A program made the translations under genes and the position numbers. DNA of 46,208 nt, from contig JANXYY010000036.1 of assembly GCA_025355805.1 (NCBI GenBank), forward strand, positions 1 through 46,208, read 5' to 3'. Positions 35,801 to 44,807 of this stretch are shown here, one piece after another. The notes beneath the pieces were generated by a model that was given only the letters and a program-made list of their open reading frames with translations, was not told the origin of the DNA and made no database searches. The stretch's first letter is position 1, and the number at the start of each line of letters is the position of its first letter. The DNA comes from Actinomycetes bacterium (GTDB taxonomy: Bacteria; Actinomycetota; Actinomycetes; Nanopelagicales; Nanopelagicaceae).

Positions 35801-35813
35801 ATTTGACGTTCAA
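35797..35813. promoter_or_regulatory. Overlapping TCAA/TTGA palindromes, possible TetR operator
   Basis: TCAAATTTGA (35797-35806) and TTGACGTTCAA (35803-35813) are palindromes sharing the half-site TTGA. They lie just before tetR and overlap the -35 of the divergent tRNA-Gln promoter, where an autorepressor would be expected. Confidence 0.3.
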
Positions 35814-35820
35814 TAGGGGG

Positions 35821-36486
35821 GTGAGCACTCCAAGTCCAAGAACCCGGATGAGTGGTTCCCAGCGACGAGCTCAATTGATCGACGTTGGCCGGGGTCTTTT
35901 TGCCGAGAAGGGGCTCGAAGGTACGACGGTCGAGGAAATTGCAGCTGCTGCCGGCGTCTCGAAACCAGTGGTCTATGAACACTTCGGGGGCAAGGAAGGC
36001 CTCTACGCCGTCGTTGTTGATCGTGAAATGAGTGCCCTCCTTGATCTCATCACCTCGAGTCTTTCAACTGGCGGCCCCCGCGATCTAGCTGAAGGCGCCG
36101 CTCGCGCTTTCCTGACTTATATCGACACCCGTAGCGATGGCTTTCGAATCTTGGTGCGCGAATCTCCACTCGGCACACAGACGGGTTCGTTCGCCACACT
36201 CATCAGCGATGTTGCATCTCAGGTTGAGCACATCTTTGTGCGCGAATTTTCCAAACGTGGATTTGATCCGGCAATTGCTCCGCTTTACGCCAACATGTTG
36301 GTCGGGATGGTGGCGCAGACCGGAATGTGGTGGCTGGAGGCTCGCTCACCGTCCATTGAAGAGGTGGCGATCCATCTTGTTAACCTCGCCTGGAATGGTT
36401 TGCACGACTTACAGCATCTTCCGCTACATCACAGCTCATCGCCAATAGATATCCCGACGAACGAGGGCGATGAAATCTTTGCGTGA
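35821..36486 (+). CDS. TetR family transcriptional regulator
   Basis: The 221-aa regulator has the TetR HTH (RAQLIDVGRGLFAEKGLEGT, TVEEIAAAAGVSKPVVYEHFGGKEGLY) and a C-terminal ligand/dimer domain ending in a short polar tail. A tetR gene next to glmU is conserved (from memory, Rv1019 in M. tuberculosis). GTG 35821 is chosen; ATG 35848 is the alternative. No target gene is obvious apart from itself and the downstream marR gene, which overlaps its end by 17 bases. Confidence 0.88.
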   Translation: MSTPSPRTRMSGSQRRAQLIDVGRGLFAEKGLEGTTVEEIAAAAGVSKPVVYEHFGGKEGLYAVVVDREMSALLDLITSSLSTGGPRDLAEGAARAFLTYIDTRSDGFRILVRESPLGTQTGSFATLISDVASQVEHIFVREFSKRGFDPAIAPLYANMLVGMVAQTGMWWLEARSPSIEEVAIHLVNLAWNGLHDLQHLPLHHSSSPIDIPTNEGDEIFA

Positions 36487-36985
36487 TGAAGTAGATCGCA
36501 TCGTTGCCGAGTGGCGGAAAGAGCGCCCAGAACTCGACGTTTCTGCTCTTGAAGTTCTCTCGCGAGTGACTCGTCTCGCCCGTCATTTAGATCGTGCACG
36601 CAAGCGCGCCTTCGCTAAACATGGTTTAGAAATATGGGGTTTCGACGTTCTTGCGGGATTGCGTAGAAATGGCGTCCCTTACGAATTGTCGCCAGGTCAG
36701 TTATTGCCACAAACTCTGGTGACCAGTGGAACCATGACGAATCGAATCGATCGACTCGAAAAACTTGGCTTCGTCGAACGCCGGCCTGAACCCAATGATG
36801 GTCGTGGCATTCTCGTTCGGTTAACTCCTACGGGTAAGGAAGTAGTTGATGCCGCTCTCGATGATCTGTTAACGAGCGAAGAGGGGCTGCTCGCCGAACT
36901 CCCCAAGGCCGAACGAATTCAACTTGCTCAGATGCTTTGCACGGTGCTCGCCCCGTTCGACTCGGCAAATCAACCTTCGACTTGA
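36470..36985 (+). CDS. MarR family transcriptional regulator
   Basis: The 171-aa winged-helix protein has GLEIWGFDVLAGLRRNG, the recognition region PGQLLPQTLVTSGTMTNRI and the wing DRLEKLGFVERRPEPNDGRGILV. It starts inside the end of tetR (17-base overlap) after a GAGGGCG sequence, so the two regulators are one operon. Its targets are unknown. Its last 16 bases overlap the 3' end of the convergent ABC-F gene. Confidence 0.88.
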   Translation: MKSLRDEVDRIVAEWRKERPELDVSALEVLSRVTRLARHLDRARKRAFAKHGLEIWGFDVLAGLRRNGVPYELSPGQLLPQTLVTSGTMTNRIDRLEKLGFVERRPEPNDGRGILVRLTPTGKEVVDAALDDLLTSEEGLLAELPKAERIQLAQMLCTVLAPFDSANQPST

Positions 36986-38745
36986 GCCACAGCTTCTAGC
37001 CACGCCGCTTCGAGTTCTTCCTTCGTCGCTATCAAATCAGTCAATTGCGCATCCAATTCGGCCGCCCTCGCAAAGTCAGTAGCAGCGGTAGTTAACTTTT
37101 CGTGCAAGGCTCGCTCCTTCTCATCCACCTTCTCCATAGCTCGTTCGAGGCGCGTGATCTCCTTACGTAGCAGACGTAAATCTGCGGCCGAAGACACCCT
37201 GGTAGATGTGCCCATCCCACCCACCGGTTGAAATGGGGATGCGGCTCTGAGTTCTAGATACTCATCCACTCCGCGTGGCAAATCTCGAACTGAGCCGTCA
37301 CCGAGCATTCCCACGAAGCGATCACAGACCCGCTCAAGAAAATAACGATCGTGCGAAACGACTAGGAGAGTGCCGATGAAATCATCAAGCAAATCTTCGA
37401 GTGCGCCAAGGGTCTCTACGTCGAAGTCATTAGTGGGTTCATCAAGAAGAAGCACGTTTGGCCCTCGCATGAAGATCCGAGTCAGTTGTAATCGCCGACG
37501 CTCCCCGCCCGAAAGGTCCCCAACGGGAGTCCACTGCGCGTCGGATCCAAAGCCGAGGCGTTCGCAAAGTTGCGAAGCAGATAACTCCCGACCCTTGCCC
37601 AAATCCACGCGCAGCGCAATGTCTTCCACGGCTTCTAGCAACCGCCATTTTGGATCCAACTCATCAAGATGTTGTGAGAGGTAGCCAATTTGAACAGTAA
37701 TGCCGGTAACGATTCGACCCGCGACTGGCTTGACGTCTCCCATAAGCAACCGGAGCAGCGAGGTCTTGCCGGATCCATTTATTCCGACGATTCCAATCCG
37801 ATCACCGGGACCCACATTCCAAGTTAAATGATCAATGAGGTCTCGACCGCCTAAATTCAAGGTTGCATCGTGTGTCTCATAAACCGTTCTTCCTAGCCGA
37901 GCGCCCGCAAAACTCAGAAGTTCGGTTTCATTCCGCGGTGGCGGCTCATCACTAATGAGTTGGTTCGCCGCATCGATCCGGAATTTTGGTTTCGTGGTTC
38001 GCGCTGGCGGTCCCCGTCGAAGCCAGGCCAACTCTTTACGAATAAGGTTCTTCCGTCGCGCGTCTTCGGTTGCGGCTTGTCGCATGCGCTCCGCTTTAGC
38101 CAACACGTAGGCCGAGTAACCACCGTCATATTCTTCGATGCCACCGCGGATCACTTCCCAGGTGCGCTCACTCACCTCGTCCAAGAACCAGCGATCGTGG
38201 GTAATCACGGCGACGGCCAGGCTCCGCCGACTGCGAAGATGAGAAGCCAGCCAGGCCACCGCTTCTACATCTAAATGGTTTGTAGGCTCATCAAGTAAAA
38301 GTAGGTCAAGGTCAGCAATTAACAATCTTGCCAAACTTGCTCGACGTTTTTCCCCACCCGACAACGGTGCAATCTTCCGATCAAAAATGGATTGGTCATG
38401 ACTACCAAAAAGAGCCGTGAAAACTTCTCTGATACGCGCATCCGTTGCCCACTCGTGCGTTGCCCGATCACCAAGTACGAAATCACGTACCGTCTCGTAC
38501 TGGCCGCTCTGGTCCTCCTGCGCCAGAATTCCGATTCGCACATTTCCACCACTAGTGACTCGTCCAGTATCGGCAAATTCCACACCTGCGATCACTCGGA
38601 GCAATGTGCTTTTGCCGCCGCCGTTTCGTCCGACAATTCCAATTCGTTCGCCTTCGCCGATACCCAGTGAGATGCCTTGAAGTACCGGATCTTTGCCGTA
38701 CGACTTAGAGACCGATTCAAGATTGATCAGATTGCGAGGAGCCAC
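36970..38745 (-). CDS. ABC-F family ATPase
   Basis: The 591-aa soluble protein has two ABC domains and no membrane part. The first has GRNGGGKST (39-47), LSGGEKRRASLARLL and LLLLDEPTNHLD; the second has GINGSGKTSLLR, LSGGERRRLQLTR and LLLDEPTNDFD. The central linker is charged and a coiled coil closes the C-terminus. ABC-F proteins act at the ribosomal E site; this looks Uup/EttA-like, though antibiotic protection cannot be excluded. GTG 38745 follows the ispE stop by one base; a longer reading would overlap ispE. Confidence 0.92.
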   Translation of the reverse strand: MAPRNLINLESVSKSYGKDPVLQGISLGIGEGERIGIVGRNGGGKSTLLRVIAGVEFADTGRVTSGGNVRIGILAQEDQSGQYETVRDFVLGDRATHEWATDARIREVFTALFGSHDQSIFDRKIAPLSGGEKRRASLARLLIADLDLLLLDEPTNHLDVEAVAWLASHLRSRRSLAVAVITHDRWFLDEVSERTWEVIRGGIEEYDGGYSAYVLAKAERMRQAATEDARRKNLIRKELAWLRRGPPARTTKPKFRIDAANQLISDEPPPRNETELLSFAGARLGRTVYETHDATLNLGGRDLIDHLTWNVGPGDRIGIVGINGSGKTSLLRLLMGDVKPVAGRIVTGITVQIGYLSQHLDELDPKWRLLEAVEDIALRVDLGKGRELSASQLCERLGFGSDAQWTPVGDLSGGERRRLQLTRIFMRGPNVLLLDEPTNDFDVETLGALEDLLDDFIGTLLVVSHDRYFLERVCDRFVGMLGDGSVRDLPRGVDEYLELRAASPFQPVGGMGTSTRVSSAADLRLLRKEITRLERAMEKVDEKERALHEKLTTAATDFARAAELDAQLTDLIATKEELEAAWLEAVAQVEG

Positions 38746-38746
38746 A

Positions 38747-39676
38747 TCAACGACTTTCGATAATTCGGGCACCAGGCATTGGACCCATAGCCCGTAAGAT
38801 TTGGCCAGCCACTCCGCTAGCACTTAATGCAACAGTGAGATCGAGAGCATGTTCGGCATCTCTGGCAAGAAATGCAACTGTAGGCCCAGAACCAGAAATG
38901 ATGCTGCCCAAAGCTCCGTACTCCTCGCCGACGTCAAGCAGAAGTCGAAGCGCGGGCCGTAGCGAACAGGCAGCAGATTGAAGATCGTTCATCAATGCCT
39001 TGCCGAGGGCTGGCGCATCACCACTCCGCAACGCATGCATAAGTGCATCGGTGATCCGCGGCGCAGAAATTTCGCGACCCTGACGGAGCCGGTCACATTC
39101 AGCGTAAACCGCAGGTGTGGAGAGACCTTGGTTTGAGATCACTAATACCCAGTGGTATTCACCGCTAGCCAGAGCTGGAGATAACCTCTCTCCTCGGCCA
39201 GAACCGATTGCGGTTCCACCAGTAAGGGCGAACGGCACGTCACTTCCGATATCGGCGGCAAATTCGGATAGCCGGGCTCGTCCAAGGTCTGCACCCAGCA
39301 ATTGGTCGACCGCGACCAACGCCGCGGCCGCATCAGCGCTACCGCCGGCCAGCCCCGCCGCAACAGGAATGGATTTATTAATGTGCAACGAAATGTCAGG
39401 AGTAAGTCGCATCTCATTCGCGATCATCTCGGCAGCACGATAGGCCAAATTGCGCTCATCAGTTGGAACACCTTGAATATAATCGCCGGTCAGCGCGACG
39501 GTGATACCGCTTTCCGGTGCCCCGAAATGTGCGATCACCTCATCGTAAAGTGATATCGCTTGATACACGGTGGCGATGTCGTGGTAACCGTCTTTACGTT
39601 GTGGCCCCACTGAAAGATTGAGGTTGATCTTCGCCGGAACTCTGACGACGACGCGTACTGACTTCATAGCACTCAC
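38747..39676 (-). CDS. ispE: 4-diphosphocytidyl-2-C-methyl-D-erythritol kinase
   Basis: IspE (309 aa) is the GHMP kinase of the MEP pathway, the route that ends with IspH also present here. It has VRVPAKINLNLSVG, RKDGYHDIATVYQAI, the glycine-rich phosphate loop PVAAGLAGGSADAAA (104-118) and ISGSGPTVAFLA. GTG 39676 overlaps the ksgA stop (GTGA); ATG 39667 is a possible second start. The order ksgA-ispE is conserved in actinobacteria. Confidence 0.95.
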   Translation of the reverse strand: MSAMKSVRVVVRVPAKINLNLSVGPQRKDGYHDIATVYQAISLYDEVIAHFGAPESGITVALTGDYIQGVPTDERNLAYRAAEMIANEMRLTPDISLHINKSIPVAAGLAGGSADAAAALVAVDQLLGADLGRARLSEFAADIGSDVPFALTGGTAIGSGRGERLSPALASGEYHWVLVISNQGLSTPAVYAECDRLRQGREISAPRITDALMHALRSGDAPALGKALMNDLQSAACSLRPALRLLLDVGEEYGALGSIISGSGPTVAFLARDAEHALDLTVALSASGVAGQILRAMGPMPGARIIESR

Positions 39677-40536
39677 CCTATGCGAGCCTTGGCTGATGCA
39701 ATGGCGATGAAGTCGCTGAGTGCTAGTTCCTCACCGCGAACGGTAGGTGCCACCCCTGCAGCGAGAAGTAACGCTTCGGATTGACCTGGCGAACCGGCCC
39801 AATTAGATAGTGCAGACCTCAGCATCTTTCTTCTCGTCGCAAAGGCAGCATCGATCACGGCGAAGACCTCTTGCCGAGATACTGAACAAACAGGAGGAGT
39901 CTGACGAGTAAAAGCGACTAAGCCAGAATCCACATTAGGCATCGGCCAAAAAACGCTCCTGCTCACGGAACCCGCTCGGTGCAATTTCGCCCACCATGCC
40001 GCCTTAACGCTGGGGATGCCGTATGCCTTATCTCCTGGCTTCGCCGCCAAGCGCTCGGCAACCTCGGCTTGCACCATCACCAATCCAGAGCGAAGAGAGT
40101 CAAATCTTTCAAGAACATTCAACAAAACCGGAACTGAAATGTTATAGGGCAGATTCGCGACGAGGACAGTTGGTAATTTTCCAGGAAACGCCTCTATTTG
40201 CAGCGCATCTGCGTTCAGCACAGTGAGTCGTTTACTCTCTTCCGGGAGTCGCTTAATCATCGTTTGTTCGAGTGCCTGGGCAAGCGCCGTATCAATTTCT
40301 ACAGCTACAACTTCGCTCCCTGTCTGAAGCAACACGATCGTGAGGGAGCCAAGCCCTGGTCCGATTTCGAGAACGACATCCTCTTTCTCTACTCCCGCGA
40401 TTCGAACGATTTTCCGACACACGTTGGCATCAATAACAAAATTCTGACCAAGCCGTTTGGTCGGTCGAATGCCAAGAGTGGCGGCAAGCGCACGAATTTC
40501 ACTTGCTCCAAGCGCTACTTGCGATGGCCCTTCCAT
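39673..40536 (-). CDS. ksgA: 16S rRNA (adenine1518/1519-N6) dimethyltransferase
   Basis: RsmA/KsgA (287 aa) methylates two adenines of the 3' hairpin of 16S rRNA late in 30S assembly. It has PTKRLGQNFVIDANV, SAM motif I VVLEIGPGLGSLT (54-66), and the catalytic NLPYNISVPVLL. ATG 40536 is supported by a TACGCT -10 box seven bases upstream. It is the first gene of ksgA-ispE-ABC-F, each coupled to the next by zero to four bases. Confidence 0.96.
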   Translation of the reverse strand: MEGPSQVALGASEIRALAATLGIRPTKRLGQNFVIDANVCRKIVRIAGVEKEDVVLEIGPGLGSLTIVLLQTGSEVVAVEIDTALAQALEQTMIKRLPEESKRLTVLNADALQIEAFPGKLPTVLVANLPYNISVPVLLNVLERFDSLRSGLVMVQAEVAERLAAKPGDKAYGIPSVKAAWWAKLHRAGSVSRSVFWPMPNVDSGLVAFTRQTPPVCSVSRQEVFAVIDAAFATRRKMLRSALSNWAGSPGQSEALLLAAGVAPTVRGEELALSDFIAIASAKARIG

Positions 40537-40543
40537 GCACAAC

Positions 40544-40549
40544 AGCGTA
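40544..40549 (-). promoter_or_regulatory. -10 box of ksgA
   Basis: TACGCT on the minus strand, seven bases before ATG 40536, in the short gap after rpfB. Confidence 0.5.
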
Positions 40550-40560
40550 GGTGATCAGGG

Positions 40561-41403
40561 CTAAAAGAGTTTGCCACAAACTGGCCAAGCGCGCCAACCT
40601 CGAATTTGGTAGAGGCGTTTGGCTCGCATCAATTGCTCAGCCGCAGAATAATCCATTGGGTTTCCAGATCCACCCGCAGTCTTCCACGCCGTTACACTAA
40701 ATTGGAACATCCCGTAATAACCATTTGCACTATTGCTCGATCTTGGATTTCCACGCGATTCGCACTGGGCAACGGCCGCCCAATTCAAATCATTGACCGT
40801 TCGGGGTCGAGTTCCAACGATGACCCGCGCATCATGGGCCGGCTTAATCGTTAACTTACTCACGATCGTCGTCTTGACAATTTTACCGTCGGCCAAAATT
40901 TTAATCGAACGTACTTCAGCCAGGCCAGATACACCTCGAGACTTGAGAATACGCGTTCCTACAAGCACTTTTCGACTCAGGATCCGCCGTACTGTGTAAG
41001 GAATTTTGATCTGCTTGGAGAAACGCACTTCTGTTATTCGTGTGATTCGAATTTGGAGTCCGCCAAAGATGCGAGTGGGTAGCGGAGCATTTATCAGGTC
41101 ACGGGCACCCATTGAAATTTTGGCCTCTTTGACTACATCAGAAACCGTGATCCCCATTGTGTTAAGTGTGCGGACGCGACCATCTACAAATATACGCACC
41201 TGCTCGGGAAGTCGAATCTGCATCGGAAGAATGGATCGCAGACTCGAACGCGCTGCGGGGACGCTCGACGAACCCTTTGATTCAGATCCCTTTGATCCCG
41301 TTTCATTAGCGGAAACCGCTGGGGCGGTTAGCGAGATTGCCACCGGCAATAGAAGCGCCAGAATGACAGGCCGCACAAGGCCCGCGAGCCTACAAGCATC
41401 CAC
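40561..41403 (-). CDS. rpfB: Resuscitation-promoting factor, RpfB-like
   Basis: The 280-aa secreted wall hydrolase has a signal peptide (about 1-32), a Ser/Gly linker, one DUF348 module (about 66-108), a G5 domain (about 124-198) and the Rpf transglycosylase domain (about 205-280, NWAAVAQCESRGNPRSSNSA with catalytic Glu215). Rpf proteins cleave peptidoglycan and promote regrowth from dormancy. Mycobacterial RpfB has three DUF348 modules; this one has one. The tatD-rpfB-ksgA-ispE order is conserved. The GTG start is set by a -10 box six bases upstream. Confidence 0.94.
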   Translation of the reverse strand: MDACRLAGLVRPVILALLLPVAISLTAPAVSANETGSKGSESKGSSSVPAARSSLRSILPMQIRLPEQVRIFVDGRVRTLNTMGITVSDVVKEAKISMGARDLINAPLPTRIFGGLQIRITRITEVRFSKQIKIPYTVRRILSRKVLVGTRILKSRGVSGLAEVRSIKILADGKIVKTTIVSKLTIKPAHDARVIVGTRPRTVNDLNWAAVAQCESRGNPRSSNSANGYYGMFQFSVTAWKTAGGSGNPMDYSAAEQLMRAKRLYQIRGWRAWPVCGKLF

Positions 41404-41409
41404 GCTAGG

Positions 41410-41432
41410 AACCTATCTACAGAATAGTGAAT
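41410..41432 (-). promoter_or_regulatory. -10 box and upstream region of rpfB (leaderless)
   Basis: TAGGTT (41410-41415, minus strand) lies six bases before the GTG. TTGGCT, 18 bases further upstream (just past this interval), is a possible -35. Confidence 0.55.
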
Positions 41433-41493
41433 GAGCCAATCGCTCTAAGCGTGAGGTGGCAAACAATATGTAAAGAATCACGGTGCAAAAAGG

Positions 41494-42315
41494 TCAGAAC
41501 GGGCCAAATGCCCGCGTCGCATTCTCGCTAACAGCCGCAGCAATTATTTCTGGATCTTCGCCGCGAATCTCAGCGATCGCACGAATAGTGATCGGCACGA
41601 GATAAGGCGCGTTTGGTCGGCCGCGGTAAGGAGACGGAGTGAGAAACGGTGCATCGGTCTCGACCAGTAGTTGATCTAGTGGAACTTGTAACAAGGCAGC
41701 TCGCAATTTCGGCGCATTAGAAAATGTAACCGTGCCGGCAAAGGAAAGAATGAAGCCCAAGGCGACACATTCTTTTGCCATGACTTCATCGCCTGAAAAA
41801 CAATGGAGGATTACTTGATCGGGCGCACCCTCCTCGCGTAGCACTTTAAGAACATCATCGTGTGCGTCGCGGTCGTGAATCATAAGGGTTTTGTTATGGC
41901 GTTTGGCAATCGCGATGTGTTCCCTAAAAGAAAGAGTCTGTTGATCGCGTCCTGACTCAGGAGTCCTGAAGTAATCGAGCCCAGTCTCACCGATTGCTCG
42001 TACTCGAGTCTCCGCGGCTAATTCGTCAATGAATTCAAGGGCCGTCGCTAAATCTTCAAGTCGGGCAGCGTCATTTGGGTGGATGGCAATCGCGGCCAGA
42101 ACCCGGCCTGGCCAGGCGTTTGCACACTCCACTGCAAACCGCGATGACTCAATATCACAGCCGACTTGGACAACGCGATCAACACCAACCGAAGCCGCCT
42201 CAGCAAGCACGACGGCCACTTCACTACCTGCAGGACCGTCGCTCGTAAAAATATCCATGTGACAGTGCGAGTCAACAGTTCGGGTTTGTAAAGGTTCGGG
42301 AAGTGGCGGTTTCAC
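41494..42315 (-). CDS. tatD: TatD family metal-dependent deoxyribonuclease
   Basis: The 273-aa TIM-barrel hydrolase has the metal motif DSHCHMDIF near the N-terminus, IGETGLDYFR, the IHDRDAHDDVL and HCFSGD histidines, and LLVETDAPFLTP. TatD proteins are 3'-5' DNases and have also been linked to D-aminoacyl-tRNA deacylation. The GTG start overlaps the metG stop in GTGA, so it is coupled to metG in the unit rsmI-metG-tatD. Confidence 0.94.
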   Translation of the reverse strand: MKPPLPEPLQTRTVDSHCHMDIFTSDGPAGSEVAVVLAEAASVGVDRVVQVGCDIESSRFAVECANAWPGRVLAAIAIHPNDAARLEDLATALEFIDELAAETRVRAIGETGLDYFRTPESGRDQQTLSFREHIAIAKRHNKTLMIHDRDAHDDVLKVLREEGAPDQVILHCFSGDEVMAKECVALGFILSFAGTVTFSNAPKLRAALLQVPLDQLLVETDAPFLTPSPYRGRPNAPYLVPITIRAIAEIRGEDPEIIAAAVSENATRAFGPF

Positions 42316-43880
42316 TCAGGCTTCTCTTCTAAGCGAGGAAAGAGGACTGCGCTTTTTGTGACAATTGATCCTTGCGGTAGTTGCCCCCAAACATAAACGC
42401 TGCCGAGTTTCTGCGCGGAGATGTCACCAATGCTGGAGTCGGCTCCCAAAGATTCCCAGAGCAAAACTGTTGTAGCTGGCATCACGGGATGAAGTAAGAC
42501 GGCGAGAGCACGAAGTGATTCGGAGGTTGCGTACAGAACTCGATGCAGGTCATTGAGCCTGGCTGGATCCTTTGCTAAGACCCACGGTGCCTGCTCTGTT
42601 ACATAGCCGTTGACTTGCTTGCAGAAATCCATGATCGCCACAATTCCACCTTGGAAATCCAGGGCCAGCATGCATTGATCCGCGATAGCTGCCGCTTTAA
42701 TTAACGCTGCTTCCAATACTGGCTCGCTTGCTGGGGCTGGGAGGACTCCATCGCAGTACTTTTCAACCATTGCAGCGAGGCGGGAGGCTAGGTTTCCAAA
42801 ATCATTTGCAAGTTCGCTGGTGTAACGAGCCGACATGTCCTCCCAAGAAAATGAACCATCGGAGCCAAACGGTATTGCTCGCATGAAGTAATACCGAAAC
42901 GCATCGACGCCGAAGTGCGATGTGATGTCAATCGGCGGGATTCCAGTAAGTTTGCTCTTACTCATCTTCTCACCGCCCACGAGTAGCCATCCGTGCGCAA
43001 ATACCTTGAGGGGCAATGGCAGACCTGCTGCCATCAACATCGCCGGCCAAATTACGGCATGCTGTCGAAGAATATCTTTGCCAACAAGGTGAACATCAGC
43101 TGGCCACGTCGTTGCAAACTTCTCTCCGCCCACCGAATTCCGTGCGTCCCCCAGTCCCACGGCCGTGGCGTAATTCAACAGTGCATCAAACCAGACGTAA
43201 AAAACCTGCTCGGGATCCCAAGGAACCGGAATGCCCCAATCGAATGAGGAACGCGAGATCGACAAATCGGAGACACCGCCTTCTAAAAAGGAGACAACTT
43301 CATTGCGGGCACTCAGCGGTTCGCAGGCCGACGGATGTTGGCGATAGTGCTCGAGAAGTGGCTCAGCGAAAGCACTTAGCCTAAAGAACCAATTCGTTTC
43401 GCTCACGATTTCTACCGGGCGGGAGTGGACGGGGCAAAGTTGATTTTCGCCAACCAGATCTGATGGGAGTTTGAATTCCTCGCAGCCAATGCAATAAGGG
43501 CCCTCATAGGTGCCTTCATAAAAATGTCCCGCGTCTTTGAGCCCTTGCAAGAATTTCTGCACTCGCGCCTTATGACGTTCTTCAGTTGTCCTAATGAAGT
43601 CATCGTTCGCGATATTTAGCGACACCCAGAGCGGTCGCCAAGATTCATCAACAACCCGATCGACCCACTCCTGCGGGGTGACGCCATTTGTCTCCGCCGT
43701 CCGCATCACTTTCTGGCCATGCTCATCGGTCCCAGTGAGGAACCAAACGCTTTCGCCACGTTGGCGGTGCCAGCGAGTGAGAACGTCGCCGGCAATAGTC
43801 GTGTACGCGTGACCAAGGTGCGGCGCATCATTCACGTAGTAGATGGGCGTCGTCACGTAGAAAGTCTTGGCTGTGGTCAC
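42312..43880 (-). CDS. metG: Methionyl-tRNA synthetase
   Basis: The 522-aa class I synthetase has the HIGH-type HLGH (21-24) in YYVNDAPHLGHAY, a knuckle segment YCIGCEEF, WFDALLNYA, and KMSKSK as the KMSKS loop. It lacks the C-terminal tRNA-binding extension of E. coli MetG, as usual in actinobacteria. GTG 43880 (MTTAKTFYVTTPIYY) is preferred over a longer reading that overlaps rsmI. It follows rsmI by four bases. Confidence 0.97.
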   Translation of the reverse strand: MTTAKTFYVTTPIYYVNDAPHLGHAYTTIAGDVLTRWHRQRGESVWFLTGTDEHGQKVMRTAETNGVTPQEWVDRVVDESWRPLWVSLNIANDDFIRTTEERHKARVQKFLQGLKDAGHFYEGTYEGPYCIGCEEFKLPSDLVGENQLCPVHSRPVEIVSETNWFFRLSAFAEPLLEHYRQHPSACEPLSARNEVVSFLEGGVSDLSISRSSFDWGIPVPWDPEQVFYVWFDALLNYATAVGLGDARNSVGGEKFATTWPADVHLVGKDILRQHAVIWPAMLMAAGLPLPLKVFAHGWLLVGGEKMSKSKLTGIPPIDITSHFGVDAFRYYFMRAIPFGSDGSFSWEDMSARYTSELANDFGNLASRLAAMVEKYCDGVLPAPASEPVLEAALIKAAAIADQCMLALDFQGGIVAIMDFCKQVNGYVTEQAPWVLAKDPARLNDLHRVLYATSESLRALAVLLHPVMPATTVLLWESLGADSSIGDISAQKLGSVYVWGQLPQGSIVTKSAVLFPRLEEKPE

Positions 43881-43884
43881 GCGC

Positions 43885-44748
43885 CTATCTTGCCAGACCC
43901 TCGCGCCTGCCCTCCTTCTCAGCAACTACCGCATCAAATACCACTCGCTTTGCCAGCGACAATGCTTCCGCGACGGCTTGGATCGCCTCTTTGCGAGTTA
44001 GTCCAGCCTCCTCACGCGTTCGAACCATCTGGACCAGTTCAGCGGATTCAACATCCTGCTCACTCGGATCGACTCCCGCAATTACCAGAGTGATCTCCCC
44101 GAGAATCTCGCGTGATTTGCTCCAGAGCAAAAGTTCAGCAAGTGACCCACGTACGATTTCTTCGTAAGTCTTAGTCATCTCCCGACAGATTGCTCCTTGG
44201 CGCCCAGATCCCAATCCAAGGACGGCGTCCTCAAGTGAATCAACGAGTCGATGCGGTGCCTCGAAGAGCACGGTTGTTCGCTTTTCGGTGGCAAGTCCGC
44301 GATAAAACCGTTCCCGCGCACCCTTAGCTCTTGGCGCAAAGCCTTCGAAAATAAATCGATCACTCGGCAATCCAGAAAGCGCGAGCGCAGTGAGAACGGC
44401 ACTCGGGCCCGGTACAGCAGTCACTCTTATCCCGGCATCGATGGCCGCCCGCACCAAGCGATAGCCGGGATCGCTGACACTTGGCATGCCTGCGTCGGTA
44501 ATCAATAAAATGCGCTGTCCTGCAATCATCGCTGTTACTAACTCGGCAGTTCTGGTGACTTCATTCCCCTCAAAATATGAAACAAGTCGCCCGGTGTAGG
44601 TAACCCCTAGGTCGCGCGCCAGTCGGGCGAATCGACGGGTGTCTTCAGCGGCAATTACCTCAGCGATCGACAATTCTTGGATGAGTCGAGGCGAGGCGTC
44701 ATTCCAGTCCCCAATCGGTGCTCCAGCAAGAACTAGCAGCCCAGTCAC
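43885..44748 (-). CDS. rsmI: 16S rRNA (cytidine1402-2'-O) methyltransferase
   Basis: The 287-aa RsmI has the tetrapyrrole-methylase fold: LVLAGAPIGDWNDASPR, VIAAEDTRRFARL, ITDAGMPSVSDPGYRLV, VPGPSAVLTALALSGLP, and FEAPHRLVDSL. It methylates the ribose of C1402 in the 30S decoding site. GTG start after GGGAG. It begins the rsmI-metG-tatD unit and is divergent from pmt across a 59-base gap. Confidence 0.95.
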   Translation of the reverse strand: MTGLLVLAGAPIGDWNDASPRLIQELSIAEVIAAEDTRRFARLARDLGVTYTGRLVSYFEGNEVTRTAELVTAMIAGQRILLITDAGMPSVSDPGYRLVRAAIDAGIRVTAVPGPSAVLTALALSGLPSDRFIFEGFAPRAKGARERFYRGLATEKRTTVLFEAPHRLVDSLEDAVLGLGSGRQGAICREMTKTYEEIVRGSLAELLLWSKSREILGEITLVIAGVDPSEQDVESAELVQMVRTREEAGLTRKEAIQAVAEALSLAKRVVFDAVVAEKEGRREGLAR

Positions 44749-44795
44749 GATCCAATTCTCCCATCAATTTGGCTTCTTCCTCATCCGATAGGCAA

Positions 44796-44801
44796 TAAAG
44801 T
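44796..44801 (+). promoter_or_regulatory. -10 box of pmt (leaderless)
   Basis: TAAAGT, then six bases, then GTG 44808; no Shine-Dalgarno sequence. Confidence 0.6.
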
Positions 44802-44807
44802 GCTGGC

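Noticed and set aside
38746-38823. Longer N-terminus for the ABC-F protein
   Set aside because: It overlaps the end of ispE by more than 70 bases, and the added residues do not match ABC-F N-termini.
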